From: Marchantia polymorpha subsp. ruderalis
Lineage: Eukaryota > Streptophyta > Marchantiopsida > Marchantiales > Marchantiaceae
Assembly: GCA_037833965.1 (NCBI GenBank)
Contig: AP031351.1
Coordinates: forward strand, 4,538,501-4,602,500
Length of the DNA stretch: 64,000 nt
Reading direction: 5' to 3'
Shown: positions 13,601-26,200 of the stretch, one piece after another
Numbering within the stretch: position 1 is the first letter of the stretch
How the letters are laid out: each line of letters opens with the position of its first letter
Translations under genes and position numbers: made by a program
Notes under the pieces: generated by a model
Databases searched by the model: none
The model's input: only the letters and a program-made list of their open reading frames with translations
Told to the model about the DNA's origin: nothing

Positions 13601-14586
13601 AACAAAATCGAAATTCTAATGGTTCATTCGCTTATGATGTCCAGCTTATGCATACCAGCATCGGTGTTTTCCCATCAAGAACCACGCCAGAAGTGCCTGT
13701 TGTTGAGAAACCAGATGTCGATGAAGATGACGTAGTGGTGGATGTGGCCAGCGGTAGAGGCCGTGGTCGTGGGCGGGGTAGAGGTCGCGGTAGCAGAGGT
13801 GGAGGAAGGGGCAGTCGTAGCAGCAGAAGTGCACCTCCTGCGACGACTAATTCCAGGGCCACTGTGAAGAAGGGCGCTTCAAAACGGAAACTCCAGTTTC
13901 AAGAGGAAGGGGCTGCCGAAGGGAAGCAAGGAGGGAAGGGTGGAGGAAGAGGGCAGGGCCGATCCAGAGGTAGACCTCGGGGTCGCGGTAGTGGACGGCC
14001 GCGCGGACGTGGCTCACGTGGAGGACGACGTAGTGTCGCAGTTCGCAGAATTGACAAACTTCCAAAAGAGAAGAATCCCAATGAACTGATGTCTCAGGAA
14101 GTTGTTTTGCGCAAGGGGCAGGTTGCGGAGCCTGAGGACGATCACGAGGAGGAAGAGGCCGAAAGCGAGGAAGAAGATGCATTCAGATCAGGTGAGTGGG
14201 ATGGATCAGAAGAACAGATGGAGGATCAGCAAGAAGATGCAGAAGAAGAAGAGGAGGAAGATGACGAAGAAGAGGATCTGACTGGTGCAATGCAAGAGGA
14301 GGAAGATGAAGACGAGGATGGAGAGGAAGGGGATGAAGAGGAAGTGCAGGTGGAAGAGGGTGATGATGAAGGCCAAGCCGAAGATGGGGACGAAAATGGT
14401 CAGGAAGAGGAAGGTGATGAGGAAGATGAGGATAGACAGTACGATGATGATAGTTATCCCCAAGATGGGGAAGGAGAGGATGACGAAGAAGCCGTTGAGC
14501 CTGAAACCGATGAGGATGAAGAAGAGGAAGAGGTAGAAGAAGCGGACGAAGGTGCGGAATCTGCCAGAGAAAGTGACGAAGATTGA
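4632..14586 (+). CDS. RLT: Homeobox-DDT domain protein RLT (RINGLET), ISWI-complex subunit
   Basis: RLT proteins are nuclear accessory subunits of plant ISWI remodellers and act in nucleosome spacing and developmental gene control. Coding exons: 4632-4737, 4860-5438, 5541-5632, 6402-6974, 7225-7314, 7730-7894, 8033-8252, 8593-8693, 8848-8934, 9065-9217, 9329-9526, 9885-10097, 10252-10590, 10725-10949, 11226-11840, 11975-12631, 12923-13027, 13264-13503, 13645-14586. They total 5,700 nt (1,899 residues), all in phase. Domains in order: homeodomain about 17-74 with helix-3 motif QMWFCHRRLKDRK; charged coiled coil about 440-590; DDT about 640-705; a HARE-HTH/D-TOX block about 828-905 containing LTPGTVKYAAFHVLSLEG; WHIM-type motif about 1015-1047; WSD-type motif LPLGTDRRRNRYWQF about 1205; a Cys/His-rich patch about 1390-1420. 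The last exon adds an RG/GRP-rich block (about 1623-1725) and an acidic tail (about 1757-1899). Arabidopsis RLT1/2 are about 1,700 residues. The weakest joins are exon 3 and the acceptor of exon 19. Confidence 0.93.
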
Positions 14587-15560
14587 TATTAAGGTGTGCG
14601 TCTACAAGCATTTGGGGTCGTATAGAGCTTCACAAGAGGTTACTTCCAACCTGATGTGGAGGTGTAAATAGTTAGTTTCGGGGCCCCTTTCGTCATTTAG
14701 TATCAGATCGGATGTGAGGGATGGGAGTGGTTGTTTGTTATCGTTTGCATTGCCTCACTCTCCCTGCGAGCCAATGACCTTGATCCGATCGGCAGCTCGT
14801 CTCGTCTCCTCTGTATCTATGTAGGTTCTAAGGGCAGTAAGTATATAGCAGTTAAATTTTCAGGAAAAGATGAACATAAACATAGGGGCGCGAAGTAGCT
14901 GTTTTTTTCCGTATAGCAGGAGCTGTGACGAGTTGAAACTTCATAAATCTCGATTCATTTGCCCATGGTAGGCAGCTGTATATTGCATTGAGTCGTATGT
15001 CATGCATCTCTCTGTACAAGCTAAGTCTACAAGCGGCCCTTGTCTTCAGCTCTTAGAAGAATTGCGGAGACTAGTATTTTGTGATATGACCAAGTTATTT
15101 GTTTCTATCTAACTTGCAAATGAAGTCTTGCTGGTTTCTGGAAATAGACTCGCGTCACTGGGATGGAGAAAGCCACTCGGCATGTCCGTCTGCTAGGCTG
15201 CACCGACACCTCCGTTCTCGTCAGATGCCAATCATTGTGGACACATTGTCAATTTCGGCAGCACTTTCTTTCATCTTTCTCGCTTGCTTCAAGTGTTGCT
15301 GTTCGTGGCATCTTATGTTCTTGCTGGAGGAACCTCTTTATCCTTGTGACAGGATCCCGAAGCCTGTTATGTATTTTCATAAATCACATGCAAACTTGTT
15401 TGTGCAGGATATTATACACAAGAACTGTGAACTGTATTTGTCACGAGAAGGGAACGGGTCCTCATTCAATATCTGTTTCATTCAAGGGTGTTTGACCACG
15501 TTAACTTCAAACATCAACAATATCTATAACTAAAGAAGTGTCGGCTGCGGTAACCAATGC
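14587..15560 (+). other. Probable 3' UTR and downstream flank of RLT
   Basis: After the TGA at 14584-14586 there is about 1 kb of moderate-GC, non-repetitive sequence with no family-like open frame. T-rich stretches at about 14900-15120 suit a 3' UTR and polyadenylation region. No canonical AATAAA signal decides the end. The 144-codon frame at 15099-15533 has no recognisable domain. Confidence 0.45.
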
Positions 15561-18500
15561 AACGTGTTCGTGCTCCGCAAACAACAAATTGCAATTCAAT
15601 GCAACTTCAAAATCGCTTGTAACATCGCAATATTAACCCCAACACACAAGGTCACAAGGATCAAATCGCCACAGTGACTGAAAGTGATATTATCGAGAGG
15701 GTTGAATTTGTAGCAGTGCCACTTCCGCCAGTTTGCCGTTGTGCAACATTGGTTGTCAACCGAAATGAAAAGACGTTAGGCTCTTCTACTCGGCGGCCTG
15801 GAAGCTCTTCACTTACCCATGAGGTGAGGCAATGGGGAACATACATTTACCGTAGTGAGGACATGAGATAACACGATACTGAATACCCCTTGAGGTGTCA
15901 AAGGAAGTGCAATCAACAGGAGTTAACACCGCTATACACATTCACCAATTTCCCCACGGCACTGCAAATGCTCTCTTGGAAACGGAGTACATCATCATAG
16001 GAAGACTACACCAAGGTCACATCAGGTCACACCCTAAGAGAAGAAACTGTACGTAAACAGAAAATTGGATAGAATGTTGCACGACGGTCAAGAAACCATC
16101 ACGTTCAGGTTCAGTCGGTTCTATCCTAGATGCAACGAAGATCAAGGAAAACACTTATCGACTTATGATCTTGTTTCCAATGTGGACCGAAGACAGTTTG
16201 GCAAAGCTGCAAAAGAGAATGGTGTCTCTATTTTTGACGTCTTGTTTGAACTAGTTATGTGCGGAGCTGTGTGACAAGGTTCACATGCTACCTGAAAATC
16301 CAATCGGTTGTGAGGATATCATAAGTAGTAGAACTCAATCTTGCGCTCTAAGTGTTTGGATGAGGACTACCACGTGGAGAAAAATGAGAACCACTTAGAT
16401 AGACAACAATGCACAATTTGTTCACCATCGATCCAATCAAGAAATTGGATGGAGTGATTTGTACTTATACAGATAACTTGTTTGATCAACTTTAAAGAAC
16501 AAAATATTTCATCAAATTGGATCTAAAGAATAATTATAATTAAATTCGAAGTGTTTGAAATAGTGTGAATGAAATATTCACACTACTGTTTTGGTTACTT
16601 GGCATGATCACATTGAGTATCTAATGATGATTTTTGGTCTCACTGATGTAATTGCTATATTTATGATACTGATGAACGATATTTTTTGACTCTATTTTTG
16701 CCAAATTTATTATTATTTTTCTAGATATTTTTTTTTGGTTCATAGCAGATTTCAGAGACATTATTTACAAGTAGTTTAGGTTTTGAGAGAGATTGAATTA
16801 TATAACAAAGTTTCAAAATGTGAGTTTGAAAAATCAAAAGTAAATTACTTGAGTCATGCTTGAGTCATAAAATTACAAGAAAATGAATCTAAGTGAGAAG
16901 ATAGAAACTATTCAGAATTCAAAGTAAATTACTTGAGTCATAAAATTACAAGAAATGGATCTAAGTGATAAGTGAGAAGATTGATCCTATTTAGAATTGG
17001 ACAATGCAAGAGTATCAAATTCAATGTAACAATTTTTTTTAGTATTCACACGTTGTTATCATAAAATTGTGAACGGTTTTGTTCGTCCACATTAAACCTT
17101 GATATCTATGCTAAACAAAGTCCAAAAATAAAAATATCAAAGAACTCAAAGGTTAACTTTTCAAGTATTGAAAAGTGTTTTGTCACAAACATCCATCATC
17201 AAATGATATTATCATAATCAATTTATCAAGCTGGAAACTAATTCTTAAGTTGCAACAGTGATTGATAAACTACAAAAAGGATGAGAGTATATAATACATC
17301 TCATTGCTTTTTTCTCTTAAAAGTTGTTGGTAGCAAAATAGAATTATCACACAATGAAACCGGAGAAATCAATTATTGTGTTTGCAACATAACACTTAAA
17401 CATTACTTGGATTATAAAAAATTTATGATGAAGATATATAATAAATCATTAGTTTATCTAAAAATTTAATAGTATTTGTTTAATCGAAAATTTTGATGTA
17501 CATAGTTACGTCAGTGCTTCAATATGAGTATTTTGTATGTAAACAAATAAAATAACTTGCGGATGCTCTCACAAGCATGTCATGTCTTCATCATGTTGCA
17601 AAAGTGAAGATTCATCCATTTGATAAAACAAGATGATTATGTCATATGATGTCATGGATGAAAAAATTATGAAAGCACTACATGATAGAAATTTAGAATA
17701 GTCTTGAGGTTTAACATCTCACAAACAACATATATAGATAACGTTATATCAACAGTTTTGTGCAATAATTTTATCAAAAACCATGATATATCAATTGTAG
17801 ACCATGTGGATGCAAAAAATACTTTGAAATGAATACAACTTGTAGTTTGTCAACAAAATAAAACTGATAATCAAATACCCACTGTTTTATTACAATCTAT
17901 TCCCATTCCAATTGAACAATGAAAACATATCATCATGAATTTGATATGTGAGTTATCAAATATTTTGCTAGTAATGATTTAATTGAAATTTTTGTGACTA
18001 ATTTATATAAAATAAGAAGAGCAATCATAAAAACAATGATAGCTCCACAATTTACTTAATTGTATCTTAATGTAATTTTTAAGTATCATGAATTAAATTT
18101 TTTTTCATCATTGATAGAAATATTCGTTTCACTAGTTTGTTTTGAAAAATTTTGTTTGGTTTTTTCAAAATAATTAGCAATGTCAATTTCTTATTATATT
18201 CTAATTGATGATTTAACAAAAATTTGATAGAGTTTGTAGATTTTATGCTACTAGCATTTATACTAGAATAGCAACAAGAGTGAAATAATCTTTTGATTAT
18301 TGTAAAACTTACATAAAACAATTTTGTTAATGCATGCAGAAAGATGTTTTCATTTTATATAATGTACGGTGCTCATTTATTAACTTCATCAAGTTTGATA
18401 AATTTTCCAGAAGTATAGAAGTTTTCAATTGTCACTAATTTTGTGGAGCATATTCACAAATAGTCACATCAAACCAAAGAAAAATTGACGATCATTCAAA

Positions 18501-19560
18501 ATTGACAAAACAATATGTGAATATTCATTGTAAAGAGTTTGATTTTTCAGATAGAGTATCAGGTTTGATGATCTACAAAAAAATTATCTATTGTAATCAT
18601 ATTAAAGTTTAACCATAGATTTACTGATACTTTTGTGATATCTAAATCTGTTGAAGTTTTATTCACCAATAATATACATAATGTATTTCATGTGTCAAGC
18701 TTGGCATAACATATATCACGAACAAAACAACTTATCAACTAATAGTCACGGACTCATCTTTCAATCTTGATAGTTGATCATGAGTAACTTGATGTAGAGA
18801 ATATATTTAAAAACACTGATGAAGTTATAAGTATCCCAAAATAAAGTATTTTATTTAATGAATTTATTTTTCATATGAATCAATTTGAAAACCTGCTAGC
18901 TCTCTAACTAATGTATCTTTGATAATTCAAGAATTTGAATGAATGTGCAACAACGACGTTATTAAAGTAAGAGAGTTTTGTAACCATCTTTAGTAATTAG
19001 AATTAAAGCAGAACTTATTCTAGATGTAGATATATATTTATTTTGCTTATCAAGATATAATCGTAACATTAGTCATCTGTGTGTTTGTTAGTTATAGATT
19101 GAGTGTGTTAGTTGAAAAGTAACCTTCAACAATCCGTGTGTTGCTAAATAAAAATTGAATGTGTTAGTTAATGTGTTAATTCAGGAGTACAAATAAGTAA
19201 TATGTATGTTTGTTAGCATTATATATCATATCATCCATCCATTAGGTTTGAAATGAATGAATGTAATTTTATATTATCTTTTGTACTTGTTGATAAGATC
19301 TATGTAAAAAAGAGTAGAACTAATTTAGATATTTTCCATCTTCATAATTGTGTTCAAAATTTGAATGAGTTCTTATCTTAATTTCTACTGTTACATGACC
19401 GCGATAGTTTTTGAATCAAAATTTAGATACAAATGTCTTGTTAGTGGTAATTTTTTGGTGTTTCACTGTGACTTTGCATTCATGATAAAATACGATACAA
19501 AATCTACGTGCAACCGCAATGATAAGAGTGATCATATCATCTATTTCTGAAATCTGAAGT
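15561..19560 (+). mobile_element. Decayed Ty3/gypsy LTR retrotransposon
   Basis: Plus-strand fragments of gypsy pol survive among many stops and frameshifts. A reverse-transcriptase motif YFIKLDLKNNYN is read at 16505-16540. It is followed by EYLMMIFGLTDV...LMNDIF at 16615-16686, the gypsy block usually reading MPFGLTNAP...LMNDIF, with a stop straight after. Near 17870-17960 a degraded LLQ-IPIP type segment in broken frames resembles the start of the integrase core. The surrounding DNA is extremely AT-rich, as expected of a long-methylated element whose cytosines have decayed. No intact LTR pair was resolved. The repeated TGTGTTAGT-like words at about 19079-19170 may be LTR remnants. Element ends are approximate. 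Confidence 0.75.
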
Positions 19561-20760
19561 TCGTACTACTGTTGATGTAACATATTGAATGATGTAAGTC
19601 GCGATACAACTGAGTTCAAACTTATTTTTCTAGCCATTTGCTAATTTGATAATGTGAACGAGTGAACTAATCCATCATATTTTATTTTTTTGTTAGTCAT
19701 AGCTCCTAATGAAAGAAAGAAGCATCAATTCTTGTGCACATGACTTCAACGTAACACACATGAATTAAAATTGTGCTTATCTTACGAATTGATACTTCAT
19801 GATGCCAACATCCATCAAAATTTTCACAGTTCAAGATGTGAAAATACTTTGTCTTCAAAATAGACTTTACTCTTCAAGCATTGGCTCGAGATCTGATTTT
19901 GTCAAACAATCCCATTTAGTACATTTGAGAGTTTTGATATGTGCCAATTCCAATCTGTGCATCTTGTACTAATGCCACTCCTCATCTACTTTTGAGCATG
20001 CTGCAAGCAAACGATGTGAGAGACTTCACTTGATATCAAAAGTAAGCATTTTTAAAATTTGAGTTTAGACATTTTAGTCATTTATTTTTTAAAATGACTA
20101 ATTTGTAGAGGTTTGGCCATGAATTATTGATTTAAAGATGTTGTATTGGCTTTTATGTCATGTACAAACTTTGATTGTTATGAAAATTAGCAAATGTCTA
20201 GATTAATTTTTGCTTATGCAATAAGTTTGATCTGCATACATATATATCTTGATAAGCGGATTGTTTGTGAATTAGATGTGATTATAATTTCATCTTTATA
20301 CAAATCATATGCATATATAAATTTTTTAATGAATTTACAATGTGACCACCATATTTATTTGCTATCGACATAAATTGTTTTAGTAATTTTTGATGATCTT
20401 AGAATGACTTAAAAGTCCTTTTTTTTGTTTATATAATGTGAAAATGTATAAAATACAATTTATTGTCATAAATATTATTTCATTCATTTTTTAAGCCAAA
20501 TTCTAATCAATTAAATTTTTTATCGAAAATATAAAAAATTAAAATATATTACTTTTTGAATACCATCAATTCGATTTTTGAGTAATAAATACATGTAATT
20601 GTATTCATAGATTGACACTTTAAATAAATATTTTATATAAAAAATTAATATTCAAAAACTCCATTGGTATTTCTAATATAAAATTAATAATTTAAATATT
20701 ATATATATTGTGCAAAATATTAATATTATATTGATAATAAGAAAACACGTTGTATCGTAT
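19561..20760. other. AT-rich gene-free spacer
   Basis: Very AT-rich sequence with no coding signal, probably continuing the decayed-transposon block. From about 20400 it is nearly pure A/T words and includes ATATAT runs around 20700. It ends in a short GAGAGAGA run (about 20766-20776) at the edge of the GC-rich island. Confidence 0.5.
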
Positions 20761-21533
20761 ATTGTGAGAGAGAGAGACTAAATCACTCTTTTCTTTACAG
20801 CTATACGAGAACATCGCAAGCGTTGTGCCTGGCTGCGCATTCGCTTACCCATCCTCGTGGCGAATGTTCTAGCCCGCTCGCTGGTTGCGGTGCTGACGAT
20901 AGAACATCTGGCAGACACGCATCTTTCGGAGTGCTCCACTCTTTCCTTTCCTCGGGGAGCGTGCCTCTTTCCTCTTTACTCTCGGCCCTCGGAGCAAAAA
21001 GGGACAGGACGGACCAAATTTGCGACAAGGACGTTGTTTGCATTTCCGCCTTGGGCCCGACACTGAGAACCCGGCCACCGAACCCGTACTCAAGTATCCG
21101 GTCACTCCTTACCGATCTTCGATATGACCCACGAGTAACGCCGTGCATCCGGAGCTCGAAGACCGGCTTCCTCGCACGTAGCCTTCGCCATTCGCTGCGA
21201 GCGCCACCGGCGATCACCGGCGACTCGACCTCCGCGGCCGGCGAGCACTCTCCTCATGTCGGCCATCGGTCCCTGCTCGGGACTCGGTGGGAGCACGTGG
21301 GGACAGGGGAGACGAACGGCGAAGTACGAGAGGACGGAAGCTCCACTGCCGCCCTTGCGTTGCACGCTCGGACAGACGGACAGACGGACGGACGGAAGAA
21401 AGCGCGGCGATCCGCGAGTGCAGCGTCGATGTCGTCATCGGGCATGGAATGTGCGCTGGGAAAAGGTCGCAGCGTGACAGCGGGCGGATGCCGATTGGCC
21501 CACCGACCCCCTACCCCAGCTATGGGCGTGACT
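20761..21533. other. GC-rich island with long open frames, no recognised product
   Basis: GC content rises sharply at about 20760. Open frames exist on both strands, the longest being 239 codons at 20823-21542 (+) with 138 codons antisense at 20801-21217. Neither shows a domain, signal peptide or membrane segment I recognise. A CGGA/GACG repeat lies at 21370-21396. The island could be a promoter/first-exon region, a gene of unknown type, or a GC-rich transposon fragment. No function is assigned. Confidence 0.4.
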
Positions 21534-21914
21534 ACCGTATAGGTATGTAGGTATAATTTATGTATAATAAAACTACATTATACAACACACCCAAACTATA
21601 CATTGTACAATTGTATAATAAACAATGCGTAGTGGAATCCTTAGGAGTCCGCACAAGTGTTGCTGGCTTGTTAAAAGATTTGTCATAGACTCTACTCGAA
21701 ATGGGGACGGGAATAGTTGCTATTTCGGAGAAGTTAGAAACTTGAAGAATATTCCGTCTAGGAGCTGATGGGCGAGGGTAACTTATACGAATGATAACAT
21801 AATGGTTTAGGGTGAAGTGGACATCTGAGTGTTGTATAATACAATTGGAATTATAATGTATAATACTGTATAATACCACACAGTGCGCGAAGAGTTCAAT
21901 TATACAGACCCATA
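21534..21914. mobile_element. Candidate non-autonomous DNA transposon (MITE)
   Basis: An AT-rich segment of about 380 bp interrupts GC-rich DNA. The 9-bp word GGCGTGACT occurs at 21525-21533 and again at 21915-21923, directly flanking the segment, as a target-site duplication would. The two ends are imperfect inverted repeats: TATAGGTATGTAGGTATAATT from 21538, against TATGGGTCTGTATAATT read inward from 21914. Inside there are many TATAATA/TTATAC words and another inverted pair (ATTATACAACAC near 21580; GTGTTGTATAAT near 21830). A 9-bp duplication is typical of Mutator-like elements. No transposase is present. Confidence 0.5.
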
Positions 21915-21923
21915 GGCGTGACT

Positions 21924-23272
21924 CACTCCGTCCATCGCTCCCTCCGGCTGCACAGGAGAACTATTCTGGCCAGTGCCTTCCCGGAGTGTCAAGGGGCGAG
22001 CGACAGACAGCAAAATACAGGGCACATGGCAGCGGTAGCCGGGACAAAGGGCAGTATATTATCCATATCCGAATCGCGTTCTCTGAATCGGAAGTCGCAA
22101 TCCCCATCACCACAGACCGAAAAGCTCATCCTCGTCTTGGAACGAGCGTCTGTCTGTCTGTCCCCCATGGACAATGTGTTGTGACTGCGAGGGTCTTGTG
22201 GTAATGGACGTGTTGCGCAAGCTCAAGCTAGCTGCAGCATGTGGTCGTGAAAGCGGGGTTAAAAGTGACCCACCTTTTTGACTCATGTCCACCTTTCCCT
22301 TCCGGGCTGTAAAATTCCCACTGGCCGTGGTTGGTTTAATTGTTTCAACCGTCGAGCCTCCGTCGTGATATCGAGAAGACTCAGTCCACTTTACAGTCTC
22401 TTCGCTAGACGATTTCGTACATTCCACGGATGCGGGTACTTGCGCAGTACATTTATTCATGTACGGTATCGGCGAGGAGTAGACCATTCTCATCAGGTGG
22501 ACACTTAACATTCTCCCTCCTGTCGCACCGAAGTGGCCAATTATACTTTCTTCTCTTCTCGGTTTGACTTTACTGACCAATCGGTCGGTCAAGTTTGTAA
22601 TATCGCGAAGTAACGCACAGTGATTTCACTTTGATCCACGAAGAAGATCAACCGATTGAAAGGCTAGGAACTTCCATCCAGTCGACAACCGTCAGTGTGG
22701 GCAACTATTCTTAGATTTACAATCGAGACGACTTAAAAGGATTCGATCATTGGATCGTTTTATTCATAAGGATCAATATTTGCATCAAGAATTTTAGTAA
22801 TCCACAACTGTACATGTGTGATAGTTGAGGGACCGAACGGGTCGCCACTATCAGGCGTCAATCACGAAAGGCCTGCGCGCTTCACAAAGTGGGGCAGGAG
22901 ATGTCTTGCATGAAGGTCGAGGAAAGGGAGATGTGAGCACTTTCGTCTGCTCACTTATCTCCGACCTCCAGAGACTTGTCAGTGCGCAGTTCTAGATCGA
23001 TAACATCATCATCATCATCATATACTATTGACTGCAGCTCTCGCTGGCTCTACAAGCAATTCTACCATCTCTCGTGGATGCTCCGGTCAAATTAGTTGGA
23101 GATGACAGAAGCCATAAGCCTCAATCTACATATACTACACTCCGAGATTAAGCCCAGCAGCAGATACGCTTGTGCTGGTGCTGGGGCTAAGGCGTTGCTC
23201 CGCATAAATCAATAGAGAATTTTCAGTTTCATCAATCGCTGCCGTAGAATGCTATCTATATACACATGTGTT
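21924..23272. other. Gene-free flank downstream of the amidotransferase gene
   Basis: No supported exon. The part next to 23273 should include the 3' UTR of the minus-strand amidotransferase gene. A short ATC trinucleotide run lies at about 23004-23020. Open frames such as 22107-22592 (-) show no known domain. Confidence 0.45.
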
Positions 23273-26200
23273 TCAAAAATTTCTCTTGAAGCTTCTCTTT
23301 TGCTGAAGAACAGTAGACGCAGCATCTACCATCATTTTGTAGAAGTCAATAAACTCTTGCAGCTCTTGCTCTTGCATTCCTTCCATCATCTTCCTCGCCT
23401 CGGCCTCTTTCCGTTCGTTCAGTTGCATCTTCTCCAAGAACAGTGATGAATTTCTTACAGTTGCCCCCATTTCATGCAGAAACTTCACCTGCTTGGAGTT
23501 AAGGGCCGTATTCGACTGCAAACGTATACATGGAAGTTTTTTTAGTAACATGTATCCCATGAGCCATATAGAAGCGAGGATGCTCAACCGAATGACCTCA
23601 AGACACATAGCGAGCGCACAGCTAAGAGCCTGAGAGGTCCAAGGACAAGACGAACGAACACAGGCATCACAATCACTGTTAGTGTCCCGACGGTGGTTAG
23701 ACTGGGTTAGCATCCACTCCACGCCACGCCACGCAACGCATTTCATTCCAGTCCTTTGCATTCCGCTTCCACTTCCACGCCACGCCACGCCACTCCACTC
23801 CAGTCCACTCCAATCCCCCCTTTGATTTGGTTTGCTTTGCAGTGCTGTGCTGGGATGGGATTCTCTATCGGGGAGGGAGGGAGGGGACCACGCCTCGCGC
23901 GACTTCAAGTTGAGGGGAGGTTGAAGGAAGGCCGATCTGGGACTGATTTGATTGACTTGCAATCGTTTTCCAAAACCCTGTGACATCTCAACATATATGT
24001 AATTATCAAAGAAGGGATCTAAGGGAGAGCGTTACTTGTAGGAATCGGGCGCCGAGCTCCAACTCCTGCTCGCTTTGATTGGGAACCGCTCCGTGCCTGA
24101 GCGCGGCAAGAGCATGTTGGCCGCCGTGAACACTGTGAGGGCTGCGCAAATGTTCCTCCTCGTATATTATTTTGGCCAGTGAAAAACTACGCACTATTTG
24201 CATTCGCTGTCTCTCCATAACCGCCGCATCAAACTTCCTATTGATCTTCTCCTTTCCAGTCGAGAGTAACTTCTTCTGGTATGCCACCACTGCCTTCACA
24301 AATTCCTGCGAAAGCGTGACGGGATCAAATTAGGCCACCTCATCCATGTCGCACATGCTGTGATGCATTTCCAGATCAGTCGTTTGGACTAGCTGCAGAT
24401 GGCCATATGCGAGGGGTTTGCAAATTCTCATTCGCATGTATGCACAACGAAACATTCAGACGTACTCAAAATATAATAAATTATGCTTAGATTTACGCTG
24501 GACGACGATTCCACAGAGTTGCAATTCGGTACCTGATAAATGCGTGGGCATTCAGGGTAATCGAAGATGCTCTCTTGCATGAGTTCTTCGCTTGTTTGAC
24601 TCTCAATGGGGATATCATGCTCGTGTCGCATGCGCTCGGGGTGGAATTGAAGGCCTACGATGAACTTGCCCTCCTCAGGATCGCATACAGCGGGATCGTA
24701 GAAGGCCTCGATGAGACCGTCCGGTGCATGTGCCATCGGTTGGAACCTCGTTGCCAACCTCTTGACGCCCTGCAAAGTTCACATCACCCAACATTTTCGC
24801 ATCACGACGTTAGAAACCTTCCACCACGCCGTGGATATCTCCCTATTACTACTGAGAAAACACACTGTACAAGTTACAGGCTCCAAGGCATCCATAAAAC
24901 TCAGAAGCCAGAAAACGACACTTTTGATATATGTATCTCTTCAATGAGGCAGGCGTAGGCTTGTACGATGGCATGAGCTCCAAACCATGACCAAGGATTC
25001 GACCAAACCATGCCCAGTACCTGATGATGATAGCTGTTCACAAACAGCTCCGATCCGGTAGAGCTCTTTTTCAACGATTCAGCGAACCATTCATGCAAGG
25101 GCGTGCCCTCGATGACGTTCACTGGATGTCTGTGTCCATCATAGTTATCATAATTTATGTGGTGTACCTCCACGCCGTTCTTGGAAGACAGCTCCGTCTC
25201 CACGTCCTAAATGTCCACCACGTGGGTCAGTAATCGGCAACTGCAGCAGCAGAACGCGGGAATTCGAGTCCTCAACTACTGAAAAACTGTGGCAGCAAAG
25301 ATTTCGCTATCATCCTACAGAAAGAGAAGCAAGGTCTCGACTCAATGGTACAATTGAGGCGGACACGTGACACGATGAGCGAACTGCAGAACGCCTTCTA
25401 AATCTACGCTTCGAGAGTCATTGACTGCAATGGTGCAGTGAAAGCGGTCTGAGTTGTTAATATTATGAGGGCAGAAGTAGAAAAGTTCCAGCTCGCAGAT
25501 GTTATACGACAAGAGAAGAGCTGAGGTGAAAAGAGTGGAGGAAAAGAGTGGTACCTGGTACAAGGAACCGCCGCAGGCGACGTTGAGCACCTGAGAACCC
25601 CGGCAGATTCCGAGATACGGAATATTGCGCTCGAGACAACGACGGGCAAGCTGCAGCTCGATCGAGTCTTTGTCCTTGTCAATCTGCGTGTCACTGCTGT
25701 GCGCCTTTTTTATTTTGGCAATTTCCTCTGGTGACAAGTGAGACAGATCACTCTCGTAGAGCGAGGGATCGATGTCTTCGCCCTCACAGAGCAGAACTCC
25801 ATGGATTGGTTCAAAACTGTCCAACAGGGAATGCAATCCAGAAACCCTTGGGACGATCACCGGCACAGCTCCGTAGCTTACAACAAGATCCAGGTGATAC
25901 TCTCCTGCAACACAACAAACAAACATGCCGCAATGGTCAGCGCGGCGGTCCTCCCGAGTGTGACCTCAGCGTACAGCAGGAGGCTGCGGCAATCGAATCG
26001 GAATTCCACATTCATCATGCATGCAGCAAACCTGTCCTCGACGATCACAGCTACTACGGGGACCCACGGCTCGAATTCACGACAACGAGGGCAGAATGGC
26101 TTCATTCATTCATTCATTCATTCATTCGAATAAAGGACGCAGGAGAATCTCGGTGGCGACGGGAAACGACGAAGCGAGGGAGGGAAAGCGTGAGCAAGAA

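Noticed and set aside
14183-14611. 142-codon minus-strand frame, His/Leu-rich
   Set aside because: It is the antisense shadow of the acidic tail of RLT.
23516-23986. Extension of the last amidotransferase exon to an upstream methionine
   Set aside because: The sequence is intronic, with CCACG/CCACTCC low-complexity runs. The splice at 23515 joins in phase to exon 5.
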